In this document: one piece after another, positions 50,884-62,147 of the stretch
How the letters are laid out: each line of letters begins with the position of its first letter
Numbering within the stretch: position 1 is the stretch's first letter
Source: Harmothoe impar
Lineage: Eukaryota; Annelida; Polychaeta; Phyllodocida; Polynoidae
Direction: 5' to 3'
Assembly (NCBI GenBank): GCA_947462335.1
Contig: OX381713.1
Coordinates: forward strand, 17,476,381 to 17,540,380
DNA: 64,000 bases
Notes under the pieces: model-generated
What the model was told of the DNA's origin: nothing
What the model saw: only the letters and a program-made list of their open reading frames with translations
Database searches by the model: none
Made by a program: the position numbers and the translations under genes

Positions 50884-51762
50884 ATGGGTCGTGTGAAGAA
50901 AACCCCCAAGAAGTCGGGCCGGCCGGCCGAGGCTGAAGAAGATGTGGGCGGGGCAGCCCAAACGAGGGATCTTCTCGAGAGGACGAGGGCAGCTGTCGCA
51001 GAATCCGAGGGCAGATTGGCGAGGGTAGAAGGAGGTTTCTCCCGGTTGGTATCGATGGTGGAGAAGGTCCAGGAGTCGGTAGAGAAGAGTCTCGAGGGCG
51101 GCAGGATTCCCGAGGGCTCGACCAGTCGCCAGAGCAGACCCAGGAGGAGGCGTCAAGAAACTCCACCAAGGTCTGAGAGGGACTCATCTGATGACTCGAG
51201 GGCTTCGCCAAGACCCGAGGGCGCTCGTCGCAAGAGATCCAGAAAAAGATCCAAGTCTAGTAAGCATTCAGAATTTGCCCAGAAGAATTTTCTCGAGAGG
51301 GGGGTCAGAATTGATTCCCTCGAGGCCCTATTGCTTGTAAATGTCAGAACCGTTCTAATCATGTTGAAACAAGGTATTGATGTTGAGGGATTGTTAGCTC
51401 ACATGGAACTCATTTGTGAGAAAGCCCTGACCAAAGTATACAGGGTCCGTTCCCTGATCTCGTATGACAAATCTGTAAGGGGTAGGGCAGATGAGGGAGG
51501 CCCGGAAGTTTTTGGGCAGGTATCAAATAGTGACGTGTTAAGATACTTCTCATATGATAGCACTATCATTTCTTCCAAGGGGGGAAAGAGTACTAAAGTC
51601 ACCTCATCCAGGGGAGCTGAAAAGAGGCCCTGTTTCAGCTACAATAAGGCCCAGGGATGCGATTTCCAGGGGTGCAAGTATCAACATGTGTGTATGTTTT
51701 GTCGTAGCTTAACCCACGGCTCAGCAGCGTGTAACATGTCTAACCCTAAAGCTGATAAGTAG
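50884..51762 (+). CDS. gag: Ngaro Gag-like protein
   Basis: 292 aa from the ATG at 50884; the frame opens earlier, inside A1, but without an ATG. The N-terminal half is basic with an Arg/Ser-rich region (SRQSRPRRRRQETPPR, RKRSRKRSKSS). A coiled-coil-like stretch lies before it, around residues 30-80. The C-terminus has a CCCH-type cluster (CFSYNKAQGCDFQGCKYQHVC) followed by CMFCRSLTHGSAAC, likely nucleic-acid binding. It ends in UAG at 51760-51762, and the same frame is then open without a break to 52533, which encodes the start of the RT region. Confidence 0.8.
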   Translation: MGRVKKTPKKSGRPAEAEEDVGGAAQTRDLLERTRAAVAESEGRLARVEGGFSRLVSMVEKVQESVEKSLEGGRIPEGSTSRQSRPRRRRQETPPRSERDSSDDSRASPRPEGARRKRSRKRSKSSKHSEFAQKNFLERGVRIDSLEALLLVNVRTVLIMLKQGIDVEGLLAHMELICEKALTKVYRVRSLISYDKSVRGRADEGGPEVFGQVSNSDVLRYFSYDSTIISSKGGKSTKVTSSRGAEKRPCFSYNKAQGCDFQGCKYQHVCMFCRSLTHGSAACNMSNPKADK

Positions 51763-52533
51763 GGTAGTAAGGGTAGGCCTAGCCTGGAAGGTGTCGTATG
51801 TAGTTCCAGCGAGGCTATTACCCATGATTTGTATGGCTATGACAAACTTCCCTTCTCCCTTAACCCTAATTGTCAGGAATTTGTCCCTAGGGGGGGGGGG
51901 AGGTTTATTCAATCGTCCAGCCAACTAGAGGTATCAGACACCATGTATAAAGTATGCCCTGTTTCACCTTTGAATCCTATGTGTGAGGAGTTCATTCCAG
52001 GGAAGAGTTTTAGCACTGGTGAGGTTTCTCACCCGGGTGGTGGCTTAGCATTGAACCCTATGGTAGTGTCGAGGTTGGATCCAACCTGTCCACCCTTCAC
52101 GCCGGGAGCAGTAGCACATGATTTTTCACCTAGGGGAAGGGTTCTTCTATTTACCATTGATGGTAACCGTGATATAGGGGATGTTAGAGTCTTTAGTGAT
52201 TGCCTAACCGGTACTTGTAATTGTACATTTTTTATTGGCTCTGAAATTACCCAATTAAAACCCTGTAGGTTCGCTGCCTTTATTTCAGGCAGCGGTAATG
52301 TTTTTCCTGGCAAACCCTTAGATGCTGAATACATCTGGGAGGGGGTTAATAGGGGCTTTAAAATTGTTGATGAAAATTGTGACACGGAGTACTCCTGTAG
52401 CAACTATAAAACTATTTTGGAACCTCAATTTTATTCTGAAATGTGTGATATAATCCGTCAGGAAGTAGCAGATGGGTATGTAACAAAGGTTACTCACCCC
52501 CCTAGGTGTGTTCATGCTATGGGGGGGGGTTGA
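51763..52533 (+). CDS. Ngaro Pol, N-terminal part (in frame with Gag after one UAG)
   Basis: An open frame with no ATG near its start, in the same phase as Gag. The first half resembles a linker with repeated FVPRGGG/FIPGK and LNPMCEEF-type motifs. The end (YSEMCDIIRQEVADGYVTKVTHPP) matches the region just before RT motif 1 in DIRS/Ngaro enzymes. The frame stops at 52531-52533, immediately after a nine-G run (52521-52529); one base there moves it into the RT frame. The absence of an ATG suggests translation by UAG readthrough from Gag or damage. Confidence 0.7.
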   Translation, partial: GSKGRPSLEGVVCSSSEAITHDLYGYDKLPFSLNPNCQEFVPRGGGRFIQSSSQLEVSDTMYKVCPVSPLNPMCEEFIPGKSFSTGEVSHPGGGLALNPMVVSRLDPTCPPFTPGAVAHDFSPRGRVLLFTIDGNRDIGDVRVFSDCLTGTCNCTFFIGSEITQLKPCRFAAFISGSGNVFPGKPLDAEYIWEGVNRGFKIVDENCDTEYSCSNYKTILEPQFYSEMCDIIRQEVADGYVTKVTHPPRCVHAMGGG

Positions 52534-53896
52534 AAAATCAAATGGTAAACTTAGACCCATCACTGACTGTTCCATGCCTGCTGGTAAGGCGATAAATAAC
52601 TTTATGCATACTACGTATGAGCCTTTTTCCTATAATTCAGTTTACACAGTAGTGGACCAGTTGGATCAAGGCATGTTTATGTCAGTGGTGGATTTGAAGT
52701 CCGCCTATAGGTCGGTAGGGGTGTATGCTCCACATGCTGAGTACCAGGGGTTCGCTTGGGATTTGGGTAAGGGTAGAGAGTACTATATAAACAACAGGTT
52801 GAGCTTTGGTCTCAGGTGCGCTCCTAATATTTTTAATGCCCTATCTAATTTCATTGTTAAGGTTGCAAAATCTTATGGGGTAGAGAAGGTGGTCAACTAC
52901 CTTGACGACTTCATTGTATTGGCGAGGTCAGAGGCCGAGTGTTTGCGCCAGAGAAATGTATTAATTGAAGTAATGGAGTTTTTGGGCTTTGGTATATCCT
53001 ACAGCAAGGTTACAGCCCCCAGTCAAAGGACTGTGTTCTTAGGTATCACTATTGACTCTGCGGCTATGGAGCTCTCCCTACCCCCGGAAAAAATTGTTAA
53101 ATTAAAGGAGGCCCTTGATGAATGTTTGGGCATGCAATATGTACATAAGAAAAGATTGCAAAAAATAGGTGGGTTAATGTCTTTTTGCTCACAGGTTGTA
53201 AGAGGGGGTAGGACCTTTAGCCGCAGGTTGTACGATTTATGCGCTAGGGCTAAAACGGGTAGAGCTATTTTTCTCTCTCAGGCTACTAAGGACGATCTAC
53301 TATGGTGGAGGCAGTTTTGTGATGTTTTCAATTGTCGTGCCCTATTCAGGAGAGAGCTGGTGGACCTACCAATGGTGTCAGACGCATCTAAGAGGGGTTT
53401 CGGCGCCTGGATGGGATCTGATTATTTTTACGGTTGTTGGGAAGGCTTTGGGGTTAAGGGTATTAGTCCTCTGCATGAGGAGGCTGCCCCAGAGATGGAC
53501 GGTATCCGGGTGCATAGAGGTAACATTAATGTTTATGAACTTTGGCCTGTTCTAGTTGGTCTCAAGAGGTGGGGTGCTGCCTTTAAAAATAAGAAGATTA
53601 ATATAGTGACTGATAATATGCAAGTCCTGGCAATGGTAAATACCGGTAGAAGTAAAAATAAGCTTTGTATGGATTGGTTGAGAGAGCTGTTTTGGACTTG
53701 TTTTATTTTTAATATCGAGTTGCACGCTACCTATATAAGGTCTAAGGATAATGTTCTAGCGGATGACTTGTCGAGGTTACCTTATAAGGGGGTGGTTGAC
53801 AGGTGTGCTAAGAATTTAGTTATTTACGGTATGTCTGATTCCCTTTACAGCAGTGAGACTTCAAACGCTGCGGACAGCTCAGTGGATCCTGGCTGA
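52521..53896 (+). CDS. Ngaro reverse transcriptase and RNase H
   Basis: Entered from the nine-G run. RT motifs: GKLRPITDCS, VVDLKSAYRSV (first catalytic Asp), SFGLRCAPNIFN, YLDDFIVLA (YLDD active site, 2896x region of the frame at about 52898-52909) and FLGITID. RNase H follows with MVSDASKRGFGAW, NVYELWPVL, NIVTDNMQ and DNVLADDLSR, the DEDD-type residues. No methyltransferase domain follows, unlike DIRS1. The 3' end overlaps the recombinase frame by 44 bases. No ATG suits initiation, so it is probably made as part of a longer product. Confidence 0.9.
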
Positions 53897-54803
53897 CCAG
53901 GGTGTTGCCCCTACTACTAAGGCGACTCGTCTAGCGCAGTCCAAAAGGTATATAAAGTTCTGCAAGAAGTTTTCTCTCCAACCCTACCCCAGTTCTGCCA
54001 GCCAAGCATGTCTTTACGCTACCTACCTGGACTCTGTAGAGTTTGCCCCCGTTTCTATTAGGAATTATCTGTCGGGTCTATGGTACCACCAAAAAATGCT
54101 GGGGTTTCCAGATTTTGCTGAGGATTTTATATTAAAGCAAACTTTAAATGGTATCGAGAGGAAGTATGACCCCTCAAAGAGGGTCACTAGGTACCCTTTT
54201 TCCCCTGCTGACTTGTTGAGAATTTATTACTTGTTAGATATGTCTGATCCTAATGATATTTTGTTCTGGGTTGCAGTCCTGATTGGGTACAGATGCCTTC
54301 TGCGAGCCTGCCACCTGACAGCTTCCCAGCACAGTATTGGCGTGAAGCATTTAATAAGATCGGAAGGGTATATCCGTATTAAAGTTGTTACAAGTAAGAC
54401 TGATCAGTTTGGCAGAGAGGATTTGTATGTTTATCTACAGGACATGCCCGGTACACCTTGGTGTGTGCGCCCTTTACTTGACCAGTTGTTGGTGGGCGCC
54501 AATCCAGGGGACCCCCTGCTATGCCACAGGGTGGGTAATACTGTTTTTCCCTTTACTTATGATGAATTATATTCCAGAATCAAGTATTTTGCATTGGTTT
54601 TAGGCTTACCGGTTGATAGAGTGTCCACCCATTCCCTCAGACATGGTGGCAGTACTATGTTACAGGACCTTGGTATGCCTGTTCAATCTATAATGAGGAA
54701 GGGCAATTGGCGCTCAGCGGCTGTGCGGCGGTACCTACATCAATCTGTTTCAGAGTTGGCTGTGTTGGAGCAGGTCCCCTGTACTTATCTATCTTCTTTG
54801 TAA
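53853..54803 (+). CDS. Ngaro tyrosine recombinase
   Basis: About 316 codons encoding a lambda-integrase-type recombinase that would insert the circular DNA. The N-terminal SAM-like domain is residues about 10-110 (RLAQSKRYIKFCKKF, YLSGLWYHQKMLGF). The catalytic set is R151 (LLRACHL), H260 and R263 (THSLRHGG), W286 (GNWRSAA) and nucleophile Y294 (RRYLHQS). The frame begins without an ATG inside the 3' end of the RNase H frame, so the true start or a -1 shift is unknown. It ends 42 bases before B1. Intact. Confidence 0.92.
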   Translation: MRLQTLRTAQWILADQGVAPTTKATRLAQSKRYIKFCKKFSLQPYPSSASQACLYATYLDSVEFAPVSIRNYLSGLWYHQKMLGFPDFAEDFILKQTLNGIERKYDPSKRVTRYPFSPADLLRIYYLLDMSDPNDILFWVAVLIGYRCLLRACHLTASQHSIGVKHLIRSEGYIRIKVVTSKTDQFGREDLYVYLQDMPGTPWCVRPLLDQLLVGANPGDPLLCHRVGNTVFPFTYDELYSRIKYFALVLGLPVDRVSTHSLRHGGSTMLQDLGMPVQSIMRKGNWRSAAVRRYLHQSVSELAVLEQVPCTYLSSL

Positions 54804-54845
54804 TCCTTCGGATTAATGTTCCATTGTGTGTGGAGGTTGTTGTTT

Positions 54846-55080
54846 GGCTGATATTTAGGTACTATATATTTCCACCACACTAATGTCTCGTGTCTTCTCT
54901 TATATTAATATTATATTAATTATATTAATAACCTATATACCGGTAACTTATTAATATGGGGATATCCCTAAGTTTCCATGGTAACTTATCTTTCTATTAT
55001 ATAAGCCTAGCCCGAGTGCAGGCAGTAGTCTATATATTATTGTTGTGTGTTCTAATAATATATTCCACCCCTCCTAACCC
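54846..55080 (+). repeat. Ngaro split direct repeat B1
   Basis: 235 bp starting GGCTGATATTTAGG and ending CTCCTAACCC, directly joined to A2. Repeated as B2 at 55708-55942. Confidence 0.92.
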
Positions 55081-55386
55081 TTTATACACAGTATAGACCT
55101 ATACCCGTATAAACCCAGGGCAGGGGGGCGTGGCATCGAACCGCTGGAGGTAGTTCCTCCAGCCCTCCTGGGGGGCGCCAGCGGCGCCCTAGGAGTTCCA
55201 GCGGCCGCCGGGAGGTGGCGCCCCGGAGTGACGTCATCCCCAGGCGTGACGTCACCAGCCGTGACGTCGCTTAGCGACTGTTCTATCTGTTGTACGGAGA
55301 CTAGAAAAGGGCACATCCTTTGAACGGTGGTCAGTCGGCCGGTCAATCTCTTTGTGTACACATCTCCCGCAGAATTTTCAAATTTT
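55081..55386 (+). repeat. Ngaro split direct repeat A2
   Basis: Second copy of A1, adjacent to B1. The B1-A2 junction is the expected recombination template in this element class. Confidence 0.92.
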
Positions 55387-55707
55387 TAATTTTTGGGGTA
55401 AAGTTTTTCTACTAATTGAATTTTTGGGATATTTATGATATTTATGATATTTGTGATATTTATGATATTTATGATTGATGTTCATATTTATTATTGTATA
55501 AAACTATTCACTTGTCATCTTAGCTGCTGTGTCTGTTTAGACCTGTGTTAGGCGCTAAAGAATTCTGTTATTGCGATACAGGACCATGGATTGTCCTAGT
55601 CTGCTGTGTTATTTATGGTTATTGTTGGTTATTGGTTATTGTCACTAAAAGATGAGTGTGACTGCTATTTGTAACTGTGATAGTACTTCAGTGTTAATAA
55701 AAATATA

Positions 55708-55942
55708 GGCTGATATTTAGGTACTATATATTTCCACCACACTAATGTCTCGTGTCTTCTCTTATATTAATATTATATTAATTATATTAATAACCTATAT
55801 ACCGGTAACTTATTAATATGGGGATATCCCTAAGTTTCCATGGTAACTTATCTTTCTATTATATAAGCCTAGCCCGAGTGCAGGCAGTAGTCTATATATT
55901 ATTGTTGTGTGTTCTAATAATATATTCCACCCCTCCTAACCC
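55708..55942 (+). repeat. Ngaro split direct repeat B2
   Basis: Second copy of B1; the match continues through TTTATA to about 55948, where host DNA begins. 55387-55707 between A2 and B2 is AT-rich unique sequence of the element. Confidence 0.92.
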
Positions 55943-55948
55943 TTTATA

Positions 55949-56057
55949 TCATATTTACCATATCAAATGCTAACAATATCCTTGGAGACATAATTCATGA
56001 ATTATAGAGTATTCACTTGATGTATAGACATACAACTCAATACACTCATGGAATATA
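55949..56057. other. Short non-coding flank
   Basis: AT-rich host DNA between the Ngaro element and the next MITE. Confidence 0.5.
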
Positions 56058-56353
56058 CACTGTAAAATAACGGAGATTCACTGGCACCACTGGGTGCCGG
56101 ACTTTCACCGTTATTTTTACGGTCACCGTTTCTTCCTAAGTCACCGTTATTTCTACGGAACTGTCACCGCTATTTTTAAACAAGAAATCTCCATTATAAA
56201 TTTTTTTAACAGTGATTCTCAGTACCGTTAAAATAACGGTGATTCACTGGCACCACTGGGTGCCGGATTTTCACCGTTATTTTCACGGTCATTGTTTTTC
56301 CCAAAGTCACCGTTATTTCTACGGAACTATGAATCACCGTTATTTTAACAGAA
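56058..56353. mobile_element. CACTGTAAAATAACGG MITE with internal duplication
   Basis: The left end CACTGTAAAATAACGG after TA is inverted at the right as CCGTTATTTTAACAG; the last bases are altered and the right TA is unclear. The interior consists of two tandem copies of a block with ACGG(A/T)GATTCACTGGCACCACTGGGTGCCGG and TCACCGTTATTT(C/T)TACGG. Confidence 0.7.
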
Positions 56354-59300
56354 TACAAAACATCACTGTATTCTGATTCAGTGCCTACACAATAATTGTA
56401 ATGGTATTTTGTGTTATTTAACCGGTTTGTCCCAGTGTTATTCAGTTCATTTATCCCCCTATACCTAACTAAGAGTTGATTCTTATGTAGTTTTTCCCAG
56501 AGAATCCAAATCTGCCAGGGGACATCGCAGAATTTGCATATTAAGGCCCCTAATTAGCATATAGGTAGGCTAAATATCAGATTGCATAAGCAAAAGTACT
56601 GTCAAATTGGTCCCAATCTTTTAGATAAGGCTGAGGATCAAATTTACATCCCTTCATAAATGCTCATTCAAAGCCTAATTAGCATAATTTATGCAAAACT
56701 GAGGATATTTCAAATTTCGCACACACATTCCCTGGGCTATGGAAAGCAATTATAAATTTGGGGACATGGCAGATATAAACTGTAGCCATTGTTATAGCCA
56801 TATTTAAAGATGGCTGCTACTGAATATTTCTTAATCAGTTATCCCCTCTTTTAGTCAACTTAGAATCACGATTCCAAATGCTAAATATACATTTTTGAGG
56901 TCAAGGAATGCAATGATGTTCATTTTGAGGAGATGGTTATCCTTAGAAAACCTATTAATTAGCTGATTTTCCTTATCAATTTCGCTCCATCACTAATACT
57001 TTTAGTTACATGTATAGGGATATTGATATACATGTATTACTAATTTATGCAGTGTTTCCAGTAATGTCAATGATGATTTTACCCTCTTGTGTTCAGAACT
57101 CCAAATATGCACGGTTTTAGCATTATCTATATTATAGGCTACCCAGTGCCCTGAACCCCTAGATAATCAGATCAGGATAATTCCTTCAATTAACAAGTCG
57201 GATTGAGACTGGGTATCAAAACGGTACCAAATATGCTACACTCACTTGAGTGGTTGGATTATTGGATACTTAGTTCCAGCAGATTTGTTTTTTGAAAATA
57301 GCATTAAAATCACTTCTAATGCGCGGTCTTGCAATAGGTGGACACATTGATTACAAATATCTACAGGGATTATGATGAAAATGATTATGATAGTAAAAAA
57401 AACTTTTTTATTAATTTTTCCCCGAGATTACGATAGTGGTGTAGATTCCCCTTGATTTTGAGTAGGTGTGCCCTCATGTGGTATACCAAAAGATGCTTTT
57501 CTAAGTCAAAATAGCCAATTTCCTACTAAAAGAGCAAATTTAGAGCTCCCCAAGGGGTTAGCAATATTGTTTAATATTAGTAAAAATAATGTTTCTGGCT
57601 TTCATGGTAACCAAACTTGGAATGTTCTCTCAAAAAGTAATGAAATGTAAATCTTGTTAGCTTTCAAAAAGTATGATATGAACATATGTTATACCAATAT
57701 CTTCATGTATTACACCATCTCCCAAAAATGATGTTAAAAATTGAATAGAATAGTTCTGGGCACGAATGGGTTAAAAGATAATTCCCGCTGGATTTCTTAG
57801 TCCTTATCAAAGTTATTTAATAATAACACATATAATGTACATGTACGTATCCGTCAAAGTACATGTAAAGTAAATAAATTATATAGGACATCTCATGGGA
57901 GATGGGAATGGCAGCTACGATTATAGATTTAAATATCATCTAAAGGGATGACTGCTTTTAAGTTTATGGTACCTATCGATTGTCCACTTCCAAAGCGAGT
58001 CATTCCACATCATACTCCACGCGTCAGTTTAACCGTTAGCGCTGTTATATTCCAGAGACTTTTTTAAGGGAAATTACCTTATTTTTGTAGCACTGATTGT
58101 CCAGAAGGTGACATGGCACACAGGAGGGGGTGTATGTGCGTCAAGTGGAGACATTCAGAAGAAACTTTTACAAGAGAATACTTACTAAGTTAACACTTTT
58201 CTGAGTATCTGACACCCCTACACCACCCTCTTTATAATACATTACAACACACAAGTCACCACCCCCCCCCCAACAACTTCCCACCACCACCACCACTACT
58301 ACCACCACCAGCACTACCACTACTACATGAAGTAGCTTTTCACAGCCAGCTTCTTTCACTTGTTAAGATAACCTTGATGGGTGGCCAGGTGACAATTGCT
58401 GCTGCCAGGCCGGCTGTCTTTGCTGCCCAGGTAACAGGATCCCTAACACCCTCAGCACACCTGGCACAACTCGACCCTTGCACCTAGTCGCCCTCTGATC
58501 ACACCTTTACCCACCACCACCACCACAAAGCTGCATTGGACCCTCTAAAGGATGCCCTGTGTGTATACTACCCACTTGAGGCCTGCTCAAATGTCCTAAA
58601 GAGCAGCTCCTAAATGGGCGGCCTCAATGGAGCTGCTCAGGTAGGGTATGCCTTTGGATGTGGGTGGTATAGCTCCTTTGGTGCTGGGCTGACTGTAGTA
58701 AGAGACGCTGCATACACTGGCAGGTTGTGTGAGACTATGGTGGGTGTGAGTTACACACCTTTAGATACTGGTTCTCATCAGCAATGCTCTCTGTATCACT
58801 TACAGATGCAATGTCAGAGCTGAGGATCTAGTCCATAAAAGAGAGCACCCTTTTACATAGGTTCACACATCTAAAGGATCACAATAGTCAAGGTCATATC
58901 TTGTGTCACCCATCAAGTATAATTGCTTTCATCGGATATTTCCCATTTCTCTCCTGGCACAGGTACTATCGAATAATCTGCATTAGTTAATGCATATGGA
59001 GAACGATTTTCCGCAGTTCAATTTTGGTTCTATTTGAAAAGCAGAACTTTATTCTGGTTTTTCATTTTGGTAAGACTTTCATTCGATAGAATCCGTAATA
59101 TATGTTCCATTACCAAATTCGGCTGGCCATTCTACCGTCTGGGCAAACGCAATAAACATAAAGTATATGACTACTGCATTTGTTTCCGGCCATTCAAGTG
59201 TCTTGATCAGGTCTAGCTTTTTGAACTATTTATTGGCATGAATCCATAATGTTTCATGTTACACCCTTTGATTTCAGCCAAGAGAACTTGTATGTAGGGC

Positions 59301-60009
59301 CTGAATAGAAAAGAATTATCGATATTCATAAATGATCATGAGCATTTTGTTAAGTATCTAGTGAAAAAGTAAAATAATGTAAACATGCTCTTGGAAACAT
59401 TGAGGAAAAAGAGAGTGAACACACCTCTTTTATGACATTCACCAGGGCAGAAGTAGTTACATGTCCCTGCCACTAGTGTGATCCACACATATAAGCCTAT
59501 AGTCCATTGCTGATGATTAGCCTATTCTCAGAAAAGACTAAGCTTTGGTAATTCCGAAAGTCACTAGTGTATTAAATATCACTTCTATATGTGGTTATGT
59601 TTCTAAACAAATTGATGGAATAATCTTGTCATCTGAAACCAGACTAAAGTCATACCTTTGAACCCCTAGACCTATCACTCTTATTCAATAATGAGTCCCA
59701 GATGGGGCTAGTCTAGGCCTGCATCAACCATGTTAGTACGACAACCCTGAAGACTATAGGGCTGTCTTGTGAGATGCATGATGACCTGGCAGGTTGTCAA
59801 TTTGAATAGTTCAAACTTGTACATAGCCTATGCTGTTCACATAGAAGACACTAGAGTCTTCCTGTAAGACGACCTTATCATCTTCAGAGTTTTTCAGTGA
59901 ATTGGGTGAGTATTTTATATAAAATGACCTATCTATTGTTCTCCACGACCATACATGTCCTTCACTGCATGTGAATGCATTGAGAAGGATTAACAGAACA
60001 CTCAATTGC
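56354..60009. other. Non-coding host DNA
   Basis: No gene recognised. A CCACCACCACTACTACC microsatellite lies at about 58275-58325. The frames at 58168-58359 (minus) and 58614-58823 have no recognised motif and are not called. Confidence 0.5.
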
Positions 60010-60195
60010 GTATCCGCCCGTTTTAGCGCAGGTGATCAAATTATCGGACGTCCCGTTTTAGCGTAGGGTACAGCAGTGTTTCAAATAATATTAACCACTA
60101 AAGATGGATCTTAAATAAGCGCATGTGCTGTATAACCGAAGGACAGATAGGAGGATGAAGTGTATAAGTGCAGGTGCGCTAAGACGGGCGGATAC
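60010..60195. mobile_element. MITE with GTATCCGCCCGTTTTAGCGC ends, 186 bp
   Basis: GTATCCGCCCGTTTTAGCGCAGGT is inverted at the right (GCGCTAAGACGGGCGGATAC) with one mismatch. TGC flanks both sides (60007-60009 and 60196-60198). A related sequence surrounds the TTAA MITE at 35810. Confidence 0.75.
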
Positions 60196-60637
60196 TGCAT
60201 TAATGAGAAAGCTAATTAGTTAATCCTCAAGAAATCCATCTGTCATTAGATATTTTCAGATGAGAATTGAAAAATACTAAATGTGAAGTATTGGTGTAAA
60301 AGTAATGGAAGTAAGGATTTGGGAAGCAGAAACCTGTAGGGAGCGGTGAATTTGGGAGGGACATGACGTGTAGATAATGCACATTCATGATTTATTTTTT
60401 TGGAAATACAAGATATCCTATGCTTAACCACTGGAAGGCCGTATTCAATGCCCCCATTGAATACAATGTGCTTTATTCAATGGGTTAAGAAAAAGTATTT
60501 TTTCCTTCATTAAATGGCTTCAAATAGAAAAATAAACACAAATGCCAACTACATGTGCCTTATTCAAAGGGCTAAGAAAACGTAGTTTTTCATTCATTAA
60601 ATGGCTTCAAATAGAAAAATAGACACGACTACATTCG

Positions 60638-60698
60638 TGGGGGCTGGGGCGCATCCCACCCGGCCTGCGGCTTCGTGGGATACTGCCCCAGCCCCCAC
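60638..60698. repeat. GC-rich hairpin
   Basis: GTGGGGGCTGGGGC (60638-60651) pairs exactly with GCCCCAGCCCCCAC (60685-60698), and an inner GCATCCCAC pairs with GTGGGATAC with one mismatch, around a short loop. Stands out in AT-rich DNA. Just before it, ATTAAATGGCTTCAAATAGAAAAATA is repeated about 82 bases apart. Confidence 0.75.
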
Positions 60699-62147
60699 TC
60701 GTGAAATACAACAGAGATGGTATCAATCAGCGTTGGCATTTGTCTATATATGTCACGTTGCAAAATACGGTAGTCTCTGCGGTAAAGCGTTAACTTTCCC
60801 GTCTTTCAACCTATGCTCTTTCAAAACCTCATTAGTATTTCACGATCTATGACATATAATTATAATTGATGATGCAACCATTATAAAACATATTTTGGCA
60901 ATCAATTCTGAACCTGGTAGGTGGAATTTTAACACATTTCAAATGAAATACATACAGAAGATCCCTCCCCTACTTTGTTGTTCACTTCAGTGTAAATGGT
61001 TTTAACACTTTTGATAAGCAACAGTGCCTAGATATCACTCCATCCCCCCTTTCCGGAATCCCTATATCCACCCCTGGTTGTGCACTAACCTATGCACCTC
61101 TGTCTATACATAAATGCACTGGTAGCTGCAGGGACATCCCATTAATATACAGCAGAAGGTCTTGTAAACCGGCTACCAGTCCAACACCTCCTGAAAATGG
61201 ATATTTCAAAAGGGCTCACGGCTTGGTGTGAAGGAAGATCACCCCACCTGACCTTACTGCCCCCGTCAAACATGGCCCGACTGCGGATGAGGCAGGAGGG
61301 GCAGGGCCACCTCTAGTACATGTCCACACTCCCAGGTGGCGACACCAGACTGAGCACCCCGCCTGGCATATTCAGGTGTTGTGTGCCACTCTCAAACTCG
61401 TGGCCATGAATAAAGGCACCAAAAGTCACCCCCTACATGCAGACTGAGCGCCCCATGAAAAGATCATGCCCCTACTCGTCCAGCTAAATGAATTATTAAG
61501 GGGTAAATACTGTCAGTATGAAAAAGGTGGGGCTCCATTTCACATGTATTAGGGATTGGAGTTGGGTGGGTTGGGTGGGTTGGGGTCTGTGCATGAGAGG
61601 GATAATGTCGATCTAAAACTGTATTTACAGATGATTGCCAAACTACGTAGGCTATTTCCGCGTGCATATCCTAGGCTGCTCAGAATCATGACAGATCTCA
61701 CGACAATGATTTTGAGATCACCTCGTATAGTTTTGAGACTGTTTCTTAAAATCAATAGTTTATTGACTAATACCCATGAAGAGTATCATTTTACTGCAGG
61801 CCAGTTATATGAGATGGCACCAGCTATACAATTATGACACTTTTTTTTTCAGTAAGGCAAAAAAAAAGTGTGTTTATAGGCAACCAGACCCTAGTTTAAA
61901 AAAATGGCCGACCCTAGCACTACACAATCCCCTTCAGAAAACTTTAAAGATTTGTCTAATGATATTTTATAGATACATCGGAAGTCGCAAAATGATGCGT
62001 CTCATTTGACCAAACAACATTATGTCACAACCAAAATGGTTTGAGCCACCCATCCTGAATCGTCTGAGAGCGAAAGCTATATAGCTACCAGACTCCCCAA
62101 TGGGCGGGGGAGAAAAATTGAAAAAAAAAAGAAAAAAATGACTGCCA
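60699..62147. other. Non-coding host DNA
   Basis: No gene recognised. Open frames at 61549-61837 on both strands lack motifs. Confidence 0.5.

Larger units (their letters stand above)
50516..55948 (+). mobile_element. Ngaro-like tyrosine-recombinase retrotransposon, 5.43 kb
   Basis: Split direct repeats have the order A1 (50516-50821), genes, B1 (54846-55080), A2 (55081-55386), B2 (55708-55942), with the shared word TTTATA at the B-A joints. This A1-B1-A2-B2 plan, gene order Gag, RT/RNase H, tyrosine recombinase, and lack of a DIRS methyltransferase domain are the marks of Ngaro elements. No target duplication is expected, because a circular DNA copy is inserted by the recombinase. A1 and A2 differ at one base by eye. 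The coding part has one in-frame UAG and one G-run shift. Confidence 0.9.

Noticed and set aside
50872..52575. Minus-strand frames across the Ngaro Gag and RT regions
   Set aside because: Shadows of the plus-strand genes, broken into short pieces and without domains.
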